Source: RPQJ01 sp963698735 (GTDB taxonomy: Bacteria; Pseudomonadota; Gammaproteobacteria; Steroidobacterales; Steroidobacteraceae). Taken from it: DNA of 64,000 bases. Within the stretch, counting starts at the first letter, position 1, and every line of letters begins with the position of its first letter. The notes below the pieces were generated by a model. It did not search any database. It saw only the letters and a program-made list of their open reading frames with translations, and had not been told where the DNA came from. The DNA is taken from contig CAVOSA010000032.1 in the NCBI GenBank assembly GCA_963698735.1, positions 217,604-281,603 on the forward strand. Reading direction: 5' to 3'. Positions 26,324 through 35,008 of the stretch are shown here, piece by piece. The position numbers were made by a program, and so were the translations under genes.

Positions 26324-27235
26324 TCAGCGCTTGCCGGGCGAGTTCAGGTCGCGCAGGGCCTGCGCCAGGCTGGCGCCAGTGTCATAGCGGTCGGCCGGTT
26401 CCTTGGCGAGCGCGCGGTCGAAGAAGGCGTCGAGCCCCGGCGTCAGCACAGGATTGATCGCGCAGACGCGCGGGTGCGGCTCCTGGGCAATCTTCATCAT
26501 GAGTCCGGGCATGGTGTCGGCGCGGAACGGCAACTGGCCGGTCAGCATCTGGAACAGCGAGACGGCGAGCGAGAACAGGTCGGAACGGCCCGTCACTGGA
26601 CGTCCCTGCAACTGCTCGGGCGACATGAACGACGGCGTGCCGAACACCACGCCCGTGCGCGTCCGGTTCGAGTCGGTCAGCCTGGCGATGCCGAAGTCCG
26701 TGATCTTGAGTTCCCCGCTTGGCGCGTCGAACATGATATTGGCGGGCTTGATGTCCCGGTGCACGACCTGATTCTGGTGTGCATAGTGCAACGCGTCAGC
26801 GAGGCGCGCCACGATTTCGATCGCGATGGCCGGCGGCAGCAGACGTCCCGGGCTCGTGTACTCGACGAGGTGCTGTCCGCGCAGCAGCTCCATGGCGATG
26901 TAGGCCGTGCCGTTGTCCTCGCCCGCGTCGTAGATCGTGACGATGTGAGGGTGCGAAAGGCGGCCGGCCGTCTCCGCCTCGCGGAAGAAGCTGGCGCGTG
27001 CCTGCTCCAGGTCCTCGGGCTCGAACTCATCGGCCAGGGGGATGGCCTTCAACGCCACTTCGCGGTTGATGCGAGGGTCGCGGCCACGATAGACCACGCC
27101 CATCGCGCCCTTGCCGAGTTCGTGGATCAACTCATAGCGGCCGAGGCGTGCGGGCATGGCGGTCCGTGGCGGGGCCTTGCGGCCGCTGCCACCCGTGGAG
27201 TTCGCCGCCAGCGTGGGTTCGGGTTGACTGCTCAT
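26324..27235 (-). CDS. Ser/Thr protein kinase, Hanks type, soluble
   Basis: 303 residues. After about 30 Ser/Pro/Gly-rich residues the kinase domain shows GKGAMGVVYRG (P-loop), VALKAI (catalytic-pair Lys), HRDIKPANIM (catalytic loop), DFGIAR and GTPSFMSPEQ (activation segment). The protein ends right after the kinase fold: no transmembrane or PASTA region. The frame is open far upstream, but the ATG at 27235 gives the normal domain start. First gene of the kinase-PP2C-FHA set, divergent from radA. Confidence 0.93.
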   Translation of the reverse strand: MSSQPEPTLAANSTGGSGRKAPPRTAMPARLGRYELIHELGKGAMGVVYRGRDPRINREVALKAIPLADEFEPEDLEQARASFFREAETAGRLSHPHIVTIYDAGEDNGTAYIAMELLRGQHLVEYTSPGRLLPPAIAIEIVARLADALHYAHQNQVVHRDIKPANIMFDAPSGELKITDFGIARLTDSNRTRTGVVFGTPSFMSPEQLQGRPVTGRSDLFSLAVSLFQMLTGQLPFRADTMPGLMMKIAQEPHPRVCAINPVLTPGLDAFFDRALAKEPADRYDTGASLAQALRDLNSPGKR

Positions 27236-27370
27236 GAGTGACCCGAAGTATAGGGCGCGCCCCCGCGGCGGAATTGTCGCCGCCGTCACACTCCGGCTGC
27301 CTCGCCGGGCCGTGCTAGCATCCGCAGCCTTCCCCGGCCCCTGTGCAATCGCCCGAACGGCAGCCCCCGC

Positions 27371-28741
27371 ATGGCACGTCCCAAAACCAGTTACGTCTGC
27401 GGCAACTGCGGCGCGCGCGCGGCCCAATGGCAGGGGCAGTGCCCGGCCTGCGAAGCCTGGAATACGCTCGAGATCGCGGTGTCGTCCATCGCACCTTCTG
27501 GCGGCAGCCGCAACGCTCGGGCCGTGGCAGCCGGCCCGTCCACGAGCCGGACCGTGACGGAGATCGCACAGGAGCGCGACGAGCGCGCGGTCACTGGCAT
27601 CGGCGAGCTGGATCGCGTCCTGGGTGGCGGCCTGGTGGCCGGCTCCGTCGTGCTGCTCGGCGGCGATCCCGGTATCGGCAAGTCGACGCTGCTGCTGCAG
27701 GCGGCGGACGCACTCAGCCGCTCGCTGCCGGTGCTCTACGTCTCCGGCGAGGAATCCGTGCGGCAGGTCGCATCGCGCGCGCAGCGGCTCGGCCTCGACG
27801 CGACCAAGCTGCGGCTGGCCGCCGAAACCCGCGTCGAATCGATCCTGCAGGAGGCCGTGGCGGCGCGGGCGCAGGTGCTGGTGATCGATTCCATCCAGAC
27901 GATGCAGACCGAACTCAGCGAGTCGTCCGCGGGTTCGGCCGTGCAGGTGCGTGAATCCGCTGCGCGGCTCGTGCGCTATGCAAAGGAAACGGGCACTGCG
28001 GTGCTGCTGATCGGCCACGTCACCAAGGAAGGGCTGATCGCCGGCCCGCGCATCCTCGAACACATGGTCGACACCGTGTTGTATTTCGAGAGCGACCCGG
28101 CGAGCAGGTTCCGCGTCGTGCGCGCGGTCAAGAACCGCTTCGGCGCGGCGAACGAACTCGGCGTGTTCGCAATGGTGGAGCAGGGCCTGCGCGAGGTCCG
28201 CAATCCTTCCGCCATCTTCCTGTCGCGGCACCCGCAGCCCGTTGCCGGCAGCGTCGTGACCGTGGTGCGCGAAGGCAGCCGGCCGCTGCTCGTCGAAGTG
28301 CAGGCGCTGGTCGACGAGGCGCAGGGCATGAGTCCGCGCCGCGTCGCAGTGGGATTCGAATCGAGCCGGCTTGCGCTGCTACTGGCCGTGCTGCACCGGC
28401 ACGGTGGTGTCTCGACCGCCGGGCGCGACGTCTTCGTCAACGTCGTCGGCGGCATTCGCATCGGTGAAACCTCGGCCGATCTTCCAGCCGTGCTCGCCGT
28501 GCTGTCGAGCTTGCGCGATCGTCCAGTCGCGGTCGACACGGTCTGCTTCGGCGAGTTGGGACTCACCGGCGAGATCCGTCCGGTGCCGTTCGGCGAGGAA
28601 CGGTTGCGCGAGGCGGCCAAGCTCGGGTTCAAGCGCGCGCTGGTTCCGGCTGCCAACGTGCCGCGCAAGGGTGCCGGCATCGACGACATGCAGGTCGAAG
28701 GCGTCAGCCGGTTGCAGGAAGCGCTCGACAAGGCTTTCTGA
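27371..28741 (+). CDS. radA: DNA repair protein RadA
   Basis: ATPase that drives branch migration in recombination. 456 residues. The N-terminal zinc finger is CGNCGARAAQWQGQCPAC. The RecA-like domain has GGDPGIGKSTLLLQ (Walker A) near residue 95 and the RadA-specific KNRFG motif (VKNRFGAANELGVF) near 253. The C-terminal third is Lon-like. It converges on a CorC-type gene across 489 bases of palindromes. Confidence 0.97.
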   Translation: MARPKTSYVCGNCGARAAQWQGQCPACEAWNTLEIAVSSIAPSGGSRNARAVAAGPSTSRTVTEIAQERDERAVTGIGELDRVLGGGLVAGSVVLLGGDPGIGKSTLLLQAADALSRSLPVLYVSGEESVRQVASRAQRLGLDATKLRLAAETRVESILQEAVAARAQVLVIDSIQTMQTELSESSAGSAVQVRESAARLVRYAKETGTAVLLIGHVTKEGLIAGPRILEHMVDTVLYFESDPASRFRVVRAVKNRFGAANELGVFAMVEQGLREVRNPSAIFLSRHPQPVAGSVVTVVREGSRPLLVEVQALVDEAQGMSPRRVAVGFESSRLALLLAVLHRHGGVSTAGRDVFVNVVGGIRIGETSADLPAVLAVLSSLRDRPVAVDTVCFGELGLTGEIRPVPFGEERLREAAKLGFKRALVPAANVPRKGAGIDDMQVEGVSRLQEALDKAF

Positions 28742-28830
28742 TTCTTCTCTCGCATTGCGTGCAAGACCAGTTCCTGGCTTCCGACCCGACATGTCCTGTC
28801 GCGATCGGAGATGCAGGCACGCATTGGTGC

Positions 28831-29004
28831 CACAAGCGGTGGATCCGAAGTCTTTCCCCGAGCTTGGAAAGGCAGACACGCGCTCGGGGAAAGACTTCGG
28901 ATCCATCGCTTGCGAGACTGCGCCTGAGCGACTCGTCGGGCGATGCGGCAAGACCCAAGGCGGGGCAGCATCCCATGCCCGACGACTCGCACGTCGCGCG
29001 CAGC
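28831..29004 (+). repeat. family-1 palindrome unit A
   Basis: Hairpin 1 pairs 28841-28863 with 28882-28904 perfectly (23 bp) and extends to about 32 bp with one G-T pair and one mismatch. Its 18-base loop holds GGAAAGGCAGACAC (28866-28879). GCGCCTGAGCGA follows, then hairpin 2 (28929-28941 with 28977-28989, one mismatch) and the tail GCACGTCGCGCGCAGC at 28989-29004. Order and spacing match unit D although the hairpin-1 stems differ. Confidence 0.85.
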
Positions 29005-29052
29005 CGGTGATCGAAGCACCGCGGCCGGAACCTGCGTTCCGAAGCTCTCAAC

Positions 29053-29147
29053 GCTGCGTGCGCCGTGTCGCCAGCGACCGATCCGGCACCTGCCCTCGAG
29101 CGCGTGTCTGCCTTTCCAAGCTCGGGGGCAGGTGCCGGATCGGTCGC
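29053..29147 (-). repeat. family-1 palindrome unit B, inverted, lacking hairpin 2
   Basis: Hairpin 1 pairs 29074-29101 with 29120-29147 (28 bp, one mismatch) around the loop GTGTCTGCCTTTCC, the exact reverse complement of unit A's loop. On the minus strand the conserved tail (GACACGGCGCACGCAGC) follows at once, so hairpin 2 has been lost. Confidence 0.85.
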
Positions 29148-29153
29148 CTGCAA

Positions 29154-29205
29154 CCAGAGCGTGACTGCCTTTCCAAGCTCTGGGAAAGGCCCCGGATCGA
29201 ACGCC
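29154..29205 (-). repeat. family-1 remnant C
   Basis: GTGACTGCCTTTCC (29161-29174) is the loop with one base change. Only seven bases of the left arm (CCAGAGC) still pair with the right arm GCTCTGG; the rest of the right arm continues alone. It abuts unit B, suggesting a deletion that fused two units. Confidence 0.7.
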
Positions 29206-29230
29206 TGCGCGCGGCCCTGAAGGACGAACG

Positions 29231-30517
29231 TCAGCTGGGCTTGTCGAGCTTCGCGACCGCCGGTTGCGTGAGCCGCACCGTCTTCACCGCGTTGTCCGTC
29301 ACCTGCAGGATCTCGAGCGAATAGTCGCCGATCCGCAGCCGCTGGCCCGGCGCGGGGATCGTCTCCAGCTGCTCGACGATCAGCCCGTTCAGCGTGCGCG
29401 GACCCGTCGTCGGCAGCGACCAGCCCATCTTGCGGTTGAGCGTACGCACGCTCGCCGAGGCGTTGACCACGAAGTTGTCGTTGCGCTCGCGGTGGACGTC
29501 CTTGTGCAGGATGCTGGTGTCCGACGTGAACTCGCCGACGATCTCCTCGAGCAGGTCCTCGAGCGTGACGAGCCCCTGCACGTCGCCGTACTCGTCGACG
29601 ATGAACGCGACGCGCCGCCGCTGCCGCTGGAACTGCAGCAGCTGCTGGTTGAGCGACGTGCCTTCCGGCACGTAATACGGCTCGCGCGTCCTGGCGAGCG
29701 CGATCAGTTGCTCGCGGTCGAACTCGCCGCGCACCAGCAGGCGAGCGACCTTCTTCATGTGCAGGATGCCGATCAACGACTCCAGTTCTCCGTCGTACAC
29801 GGGAATCCGCGTGTGCCGGCACTCGCGGATCTGCTCGACGATGTCGTCCCAGTCGTCCTTGAGGTTGATGCCGTAGATTTCGTTGCGCGGCACCATGATG
29901 TCGTCGACCGTGATCTTCTCGAGGTCGAGGATGCTCATCAGCATGCGCTGGTGGCGGTGCGGAATGACCGTGCTTGCTTCGGCCACGACGGTGCGCAGCT
30001 CCTCGCTGCTGAGCGTCGTGCGGCTGGCTTCCTCGCGGTTCACGCCCAGCACGCGCAGCACTCCGTTCGCGAGCAGGTTGGTCACCCAGACGATCGGATA
30101 CAGGACCTTGAGCAGGACGCTGTAGATCACCGCGGCCGGCAGTGCGATGCGTTCCGGGTAAAGTGCACCGAAGGTCTTGGGTGCGACCTCGCCGAAGAGG
30201 ATCAGCACGACGGTAAAGACGCCGACAGCGATCGCGGCGAGCGATTCGCCGCCGATCGACAGCGCGATCACGGTGACGATGGCCGCGGCGGCCGAGTTCA
30301 CGAAGTTGTTGCAGATCAGGATCATCCCGATCAGCCGGTCAGGCCGTTCGAGCAGCTGCTCGGCGAGCTTCGCGGACTTGCTGCCCTCGCGCGCGAGGTG
30401 CCGCAACCGGTAGCGGTTGACGCTCATCAGCGCCGTCTCCGTGCCGGAGAAAAACGCGGAGAGGAGGACGGCGGCGACGAGGCAGATGGCCAGCGTGGAT
30501 AAGGGTATGTCACCCAC
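29231..30517 (-). CDS. CNNM/CorC-family transporter (DUF21, CBS pair, CorC_HlyC)
   Basis: 428 residues. A DUF21 membrane domain with about four helices (LAICLVAAVLLSAFFSGTETA first) is followed by a CBS pair (about 205-330, with VDDIMVPRNEIYGI and RVAFIVDEYGDVQGLVTLED) and a C-terminal CorC_HlyC domain (about 345-425). The family includes Mg/Co efflux proteins. GTG start. Next to ypjD and ffh it corresponds to the E. coli yfjD position. Transport substrate not shown by sequence. Confidence 0.92.
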   Translation of the reverse strand: MGDIPLSTLAICLVAAVLLSAFFSGTETALMSVNRYRLRHLAREGSKSAKLAEQLLERPDRLIGMILICNNFVNSAAAAIVTVIALSIGGESLAAIAVGVFTVVLILFGEVAPKTFGALYPERIALPAAVIYSVLLKVLYPIVWVTNLLANGVLRVLGVNREEASRTTLSSEELRTVVAEASTVIPHRHQRMLMSILDLEKITVDDIMVPRNEIYGINLKDDWDDIVEQIRECRHTRIPVYDGELESLIGILHMKKVARLLVRGEFDREQLIALARTREPYYVPEGTSLNQQLLQFQRQRRRVAFIVDEYGDVQGLVTLEDLLEEIVGEFTSDTSILHKDVHRERNDNFVVNASASVRTLNRKMGWSLPTTGPRTLNGLIVEQLETIPAPGQRLRIGDYSLEILQVTDNAVKTVRLTQPAVAKLDKPS

Positions 30518-30523
30518 TGCCGC

Positions 30524-31345
30524 TCAGCCCCAGTGCTTGCCGAGGATGTTCTCGAGGATCAGCTTGCTGCCGAAGTACGACAGCCCGAGCAGGATGTAGC
30601 CCGCGAACGTCCAGCGCAGCGCCTTGCGGCCACGCCAGCCGAACCTGAAGCGGCCGAGCAGCAGCACGCCGAACACGATCCACGCGACGATCGCCAGCGC
30701 GACCTTGTGCACGAGGTGCTGTGCGAACAGGTCCTGAACGAAGAAACCGCCGGTCACCAGCGCCAGCGTGAGCACGGCGAAGCCAGCGAGGATGCTCTGG
30801 AAACAGCCGGATTCGAGCGACTCGATCGGCGTCAGGATCTTGAGCCAGCCGAGCGGTTGCCGGCTGCGGAGCCGCCGGTCGACGACGACCTGCGCGATGG
30901 CGAGAGCCATGCCGATCGTCAGGAACGCGAACGCGGTCGTTGCCATGGCGACGTGGAACGCGAGTTCCCAGCCCGGTTGACCGATCGAGAATCGCCGCGC
31001 GCCTTCCGAGAAGGCCGCTTCGAGCGCGGCCGCGATCAGGAGCAGCAGCGCCGCCATGCCGCGGCGGCCGGGACGCAGCGCCATGAGCACGGCAGTGATG
31101 GCGATCGTGAGACCGACGAGTGCGAGCGTGTCGCCCAGCGACAGCGCGGAGCCGGGCGCCAGGTGCCTTTCCTGCATCAGCGCGGCCGCGTGCACGACGG
31201 TGCCGACGGCGGCAATGGCGACCGCGGCGATCCGGCCGCCCCGGCCGCGTGCGGAGAACGGTTCGCTGCGCTGCTGGTACGTGGCGGTGGCAAGCCAGAG
31301 GGCTCCAATCACGTAGCAGGCGACGGCAATCAGTGGCAGCAGCAA
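30524..31345 (-). CDS. ypjD: inner-membrane protein YpjD, cytochrome c assembly-like
   Basis: 273 residues, eight hydrophobic segments, belonging to the CcsA/CcmC-like (cytochrome_C_asm) membrane family. The segment ELAFHVAMATTAFAFLTIGM resembles the haem-handling core; a WxWD-type motif is not obvious. The gene lies six bases before the CorC-like gene and is divergent from ffh, as in E. coli. Actual role unknown. Confidence 0.88.
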   Translation of the reverse strand: MLLPLIAVACYVIGALWLATATYQQRSEPFSARGRGGRIAAVAIAAVGTVVHAAALMQERHLAPGSALSLGDTLALVGLTIAITAVLMALRPGRRGMAALLLLIAAALEAAFSEGARRFSIGQPGWELAFHVAMATTAFAFLTIGMALAIAQVVVDRRLRSRQPLGWLKILTPIESLESGCFQSILAGFAVLTLALVTGGFFVQDLFAQHLVHKVALAIVAWIVFGVLLLGRFRFGWRGRKALRWTFAGYILLGLSYFGSKLILENILGKHWG

Positions 31346-31435
31346 GCGCAGGGCCCAGCGTGGCTAAGTACGCCGAGCATGATGCCATGGACCCGGCAGG
31401 CTGAGGAGGACGGCAAACCAACCCCTGACCCGCAC

Positions 31436-31441
31436 TATAAT
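31436..31441 (+). promoter_or_regulatory. -10 box for ffh
   Basis: TATAAT followed by CGCGC, 57 bases before the chosen ffh start. No good -35 is visible. Confidence 0.5.
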
Positions 31442-31497
31442 CGCGCACTCCCATGCCGGCCCCCGGGCCGGCGGCTCCCGACCGAGGTTCCCTGGCC

Positions 31498-32853
<1,356 letters not shown>

Positions 32854-32861
32854 TCTGCTGC

Positions 32862-32897
32862 CTCCCCAGCGCTCGCGGGGGAGGGTCGGGGTGGGGG
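32862..32897. repeat. degenerate CCTCCCC palindrome after ffh
   Basis: CCTCCCC...GGGGGAGGGTCGGGGTGGGG, a diverged copy of the CCCTCTCCC/GTTGGGGTGAGGG unit, eight bases past the ffh stop. Confidence 0.65.
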
Positions 32898-32956
32898 GCT
32901 GGCGCGAGGGCCAGTCGATGGACCCCACAAGTATTTCTTTTCTCAGGAATTTTGTT

Positions 32957-32962
32957 TATAGT
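32957..32962 (+). promoter_or_regulatory. -10 box for the rpsP operon
   Basis: TATAGT then TCGCG in an AT-rich patch (TTTGTTTATAG), 65 bases before the rpsP ATG. Supports an rpsP promoter separate from ffh. Confidence 0.5.
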
Positions 32963-33027
32963 TCGCGGCTCTTTTTTGGCCGGACGCAGCCCCTTGCGGC
33001 CGGCCGCGAACCTGAGGCTTCGACAAG

Positions 33028-33288
33028 ATGGTGACGATCAGATTGCAGCGCCGCGGCGGTAAGAAGGAACCCTTCTACCACGTGGTCGTGACCGACAGCC
33101 GCCGCGCCGGTGGCGGCTCGCTCGAGCAGGTGGGTTTCTTCAACCCGGTCGCTCGTGGCAACAGCGAAGAACTGCGCCTCGATCTGCCGCGCGTTGACTA
33201 CTGGCTGGGCGTTGGTGCGCAGCCGTCCGACCGCGTGCAGCAGTTGCTCAAGGGCTACCGCAAGACCCAGGTCGCGGCTGCGGCCTGA
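33028..33288 (+). CDS. rpsP: 30S ribosomal protein S16
   Basis: 86 residues. MVTIRLQRRGGKKEPFYHVV, SRRAGGGSLEQVGFFNP and DYWLGVGAQPSDRVQQLL are the family blocks. First gene of rpsP-rimM-trmD-rplS. Confidence 0.98.
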   Translation: MVTIRLQRRGGKKEPFYHVVVTDSRRAGGGSLEQVGFFNPVARGNSEELRLDLPRVDYWLGVGAQPSDRVQQLLKGYRKTQVAAAA

Positions 33289-33312
33289 AGCCGCGGTCTC
33301 GCCGGATTCGAC

Positions 33313-33837
33313 ATGACGGCGCGCCCCGGGCCTGACAGCCCCCGCGCCGTGGTGCTGGGCCGGGTCGGCGCACCGCACGGTGTGCAGGGCTGGGTAAAGG
33401 TTTCGTCCTACACCGAGCCTGCGGCGGGCATCGCGAACTATCCGCGGTGGACGCTGGTCCACGGCAGCCAGTCACGCGTGGTGCGCGTGCTGGAGTCGAA
33501 GCGGGCAGGGCAGGCCATCGCGGTGCGGCTGGAAGGCATCGACACCCGCGAAGCCGCACAGGCGCTCACGGGTGCCGAGGTCCAGGTGGACCGCTCCGAG
33601 TTGCCCGCCGTCGGGCCCAAGGAGCACTACCTGCACGACCTGCTGGGGCTCGACGCGGTGAACCGTGAAGGCGTGCCGCTCGGGCGGGTGGACGGATTCC
33701 TGGAGATGCCGGCGCACCCCGTGATGGTGTTGCGGGACGGCAAGGTCGAAAGGTTGGTGCCCGTGGTGCCCGAGCGGCTGCTCGCGGTGGACCACGGCGC
33801 GGGCCGGGTGATGCTGGACTGGCACCCGGACGACTGA
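33313..33837 (+). CDS. rimM: 16S rRNA processing protein RimM
   Basis: Assembly factor for the head of the 30S subunit. 174 residues. The RimM domain has LGRVGAPHGVQGWVKV, and the PRC-barrel domain (about 100-170) has YLHDLLGL and VVPERLLAVDHGAGRVMLDW. Lies 24 bases after rpsP. Confidence 0.95.
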   Translation: MTARPGPDSPRAVVLGRVGAPHGVQGWVKVSSYTEPAAGIANYPRWTLVHGSQSRVVRVLESKRAGQAIAVRLEGIDTREAAQALTGAEVQVDRSELPAVGPKEHYLHDLLGLDAVNREGVPLGRVDGFLEMPAHPVMVLRDGKVERLVPVVPERLLAVDHGAGRVMLDWHPDD

Positions 33838-33866
33838 CCGGCGATAAGGGAACGGAGGCACGGTCG

Positions 33867-34634
33867 ATGCGCATCGTCGTCGTGACGCTGTTCCCCGAGT
33901 TCGTCGAGCACGCGCTTGGTTTTGGAGTCCTGGGACGGGCGCTCGAGCGCGGCGTCCTGGTGGTGGAGACGATCAACCCGCGGCAATTCGCCACGGACGT
34001 GCACAAGACGGTGGACGACCGCCCGTACGGCGGCGGACCCGGGATGGTGTTGAAAGCCGAGCCGTTGCGGCTCGCGATGGCGGAGGCGGCACGGAAGGTG
34101 CCGGCGGCCCGCCGTGTGTACCTCGCCGCGGACGGTACCCCGCTCACGCAGCGGAAGGTGGCGGAGTTCGCGGGGTTGGCGGAACTGGTGCTGGTCGCCG
34201 GCCGCTACGAGGGAGTGGACGAGCGGTTCGTCGAGCAATGCAGCGACGAATCGGTCTCGGTCGGCGATGTGGTGCTGAGTGGCGGCGAATTGCCGGCACT
34301 CATGGTCATCGATGCAGTGGCGAGGCTCCTGCCTGGCACGCTCGGCGACGCGGAATCGGCGGTGCAGGAATCGTTCACGGACGGCCTGCTCGACTGGCCG
34401 CACTACACGCGGCCGGAAGTCTGGTCGGGAAGCGCGGTGCCGCCGGTGCTGATCGGCGGCAACCACGCCGCGATCGCCCGCTGGCGCCTGAAGCAGGCGC
34501 TGGGGCGCACGTGGCAGCGCCGGCCCGACCTGCTGGCGCAGAGAGATTTGAGTGCCGAGGAGCGCAGGCTCCTCGCGGAATACCAGGCGGAGCAGGACGC
34601 GACGCCACGAGAGCAGGGACAGAACCGAGACTAA
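33867..34634 (+). CDS. trmD: tRNA (guanine-N1)-methyltransferase TrmD
   Basis: Methylates G37 of tRNAs to prevent frameshifting. 255 residues. The knot motifs are present: DDRPYGGGPGM, VAGRYEGVDERF and GDVVLSGGELPALMVIDA, then QESFTDGLLDWPHYTRP. Between rimM and rplS as usual. Confidence 0.97.
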   Translation: MRIVVVTLFPEFVEHALGFGVLGRALERGVLVVETINPRQFATDVHKTVDDRPYGGGPGMVLKAEPLRLAMAEAARKVPAARRVYLAADGTPLTQRKVAEFAGLAELVLVAGRYEGVDERFVEQCSDESVSVGDVVLSGGELPALMVIDAVARLLPGTLGDAESAVQESFTDGLLDWPHYTRPEVWSGSAVPPVLIGGNHAAIARWRLKQALGRTWQRRPDLLAQRDLSAEERRLLAEYQAEQDATPREQGQNRD

Positions 34635-34643
34635 GGTGAAGAA

Positions 34644-34988
34644 ATGAGCAACATCATTGCCGAGCTCAATGCCGAGCGCATGACTCGCGAAATTCCAGAC
34701 TTCGGCCCGGGCGACACGGTCGTCGTCGAAGTGAAGGTCAAGGAAGGCGACCGCGAGCGCGTCCAGGCGTACGAAGGCGTCGTCATCGCCAAGAGCAACC
34801 GCGGCCTCAACTCGTCGTTCACGGTGCGCAAGATTTCGCACGGTGAAGGCGTCGAACGCGTGTTCCAGAGCTACAGCCCGGCCCTCGGCGCGATCACGGT
34901 CAAGCGCCGTGGCAACGTCCGCCGCGCCAAGCTGTACTTCCTGCGCGAGCGCACGGGCAAGTCCGCCCGCATCGAAGAGAAGGTCTGA
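34644..34988 (+). CDS. rplS: 50S ribosomal protein L19
   Basis: 114 residues. GDTVVVEVKVKEGDRERVQ, SFTVRKISHGEGVERVF and the RRGNVRRAKLYFLRER block define L19. Lies nine bases after trmD. Confidence 0.98.
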   Translation: MSNIIAELNAERMTREIPDFGPGDTVVVEVKVKEGDRERVQAYEGVVIAKSNRGLNSSFTVRKISHGEGVERVFQSYSPALGAITVKRRGNVRRAKLYFLRERTGKSARIEEKV

Positions 34989-35008
34989 CCCGGCAGGGGC
35001 GCGCGGGA

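Larger units (their letters stand above)
28742..29230. other. gene-free space holding family-1 palindromes
   Basis: 489 bases between the stops of radA and the CorC-like gene. It contains one complete family-1 unit (A), one lacking its second hairpin (B), in opposite orientation, and a truncated third (C). Open frames crossing it follow the palindrome and give Arg-rich, low-complexity products with no recognisable domain, so I call no gene here. The first 90 bases after radA show nothing recognisable. Confidence 0.8.

Noticed and set aside
28704..29822. Open frames across the radA downstream palindromes
   Set aside because: They translate the palindromes into repeating Arg/Pro/Glu stretches (such as PELGKADTRS) and continue as antisense of the CorC-like gene. 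The conserved peptide reflects the DNA loop, not protein selection.
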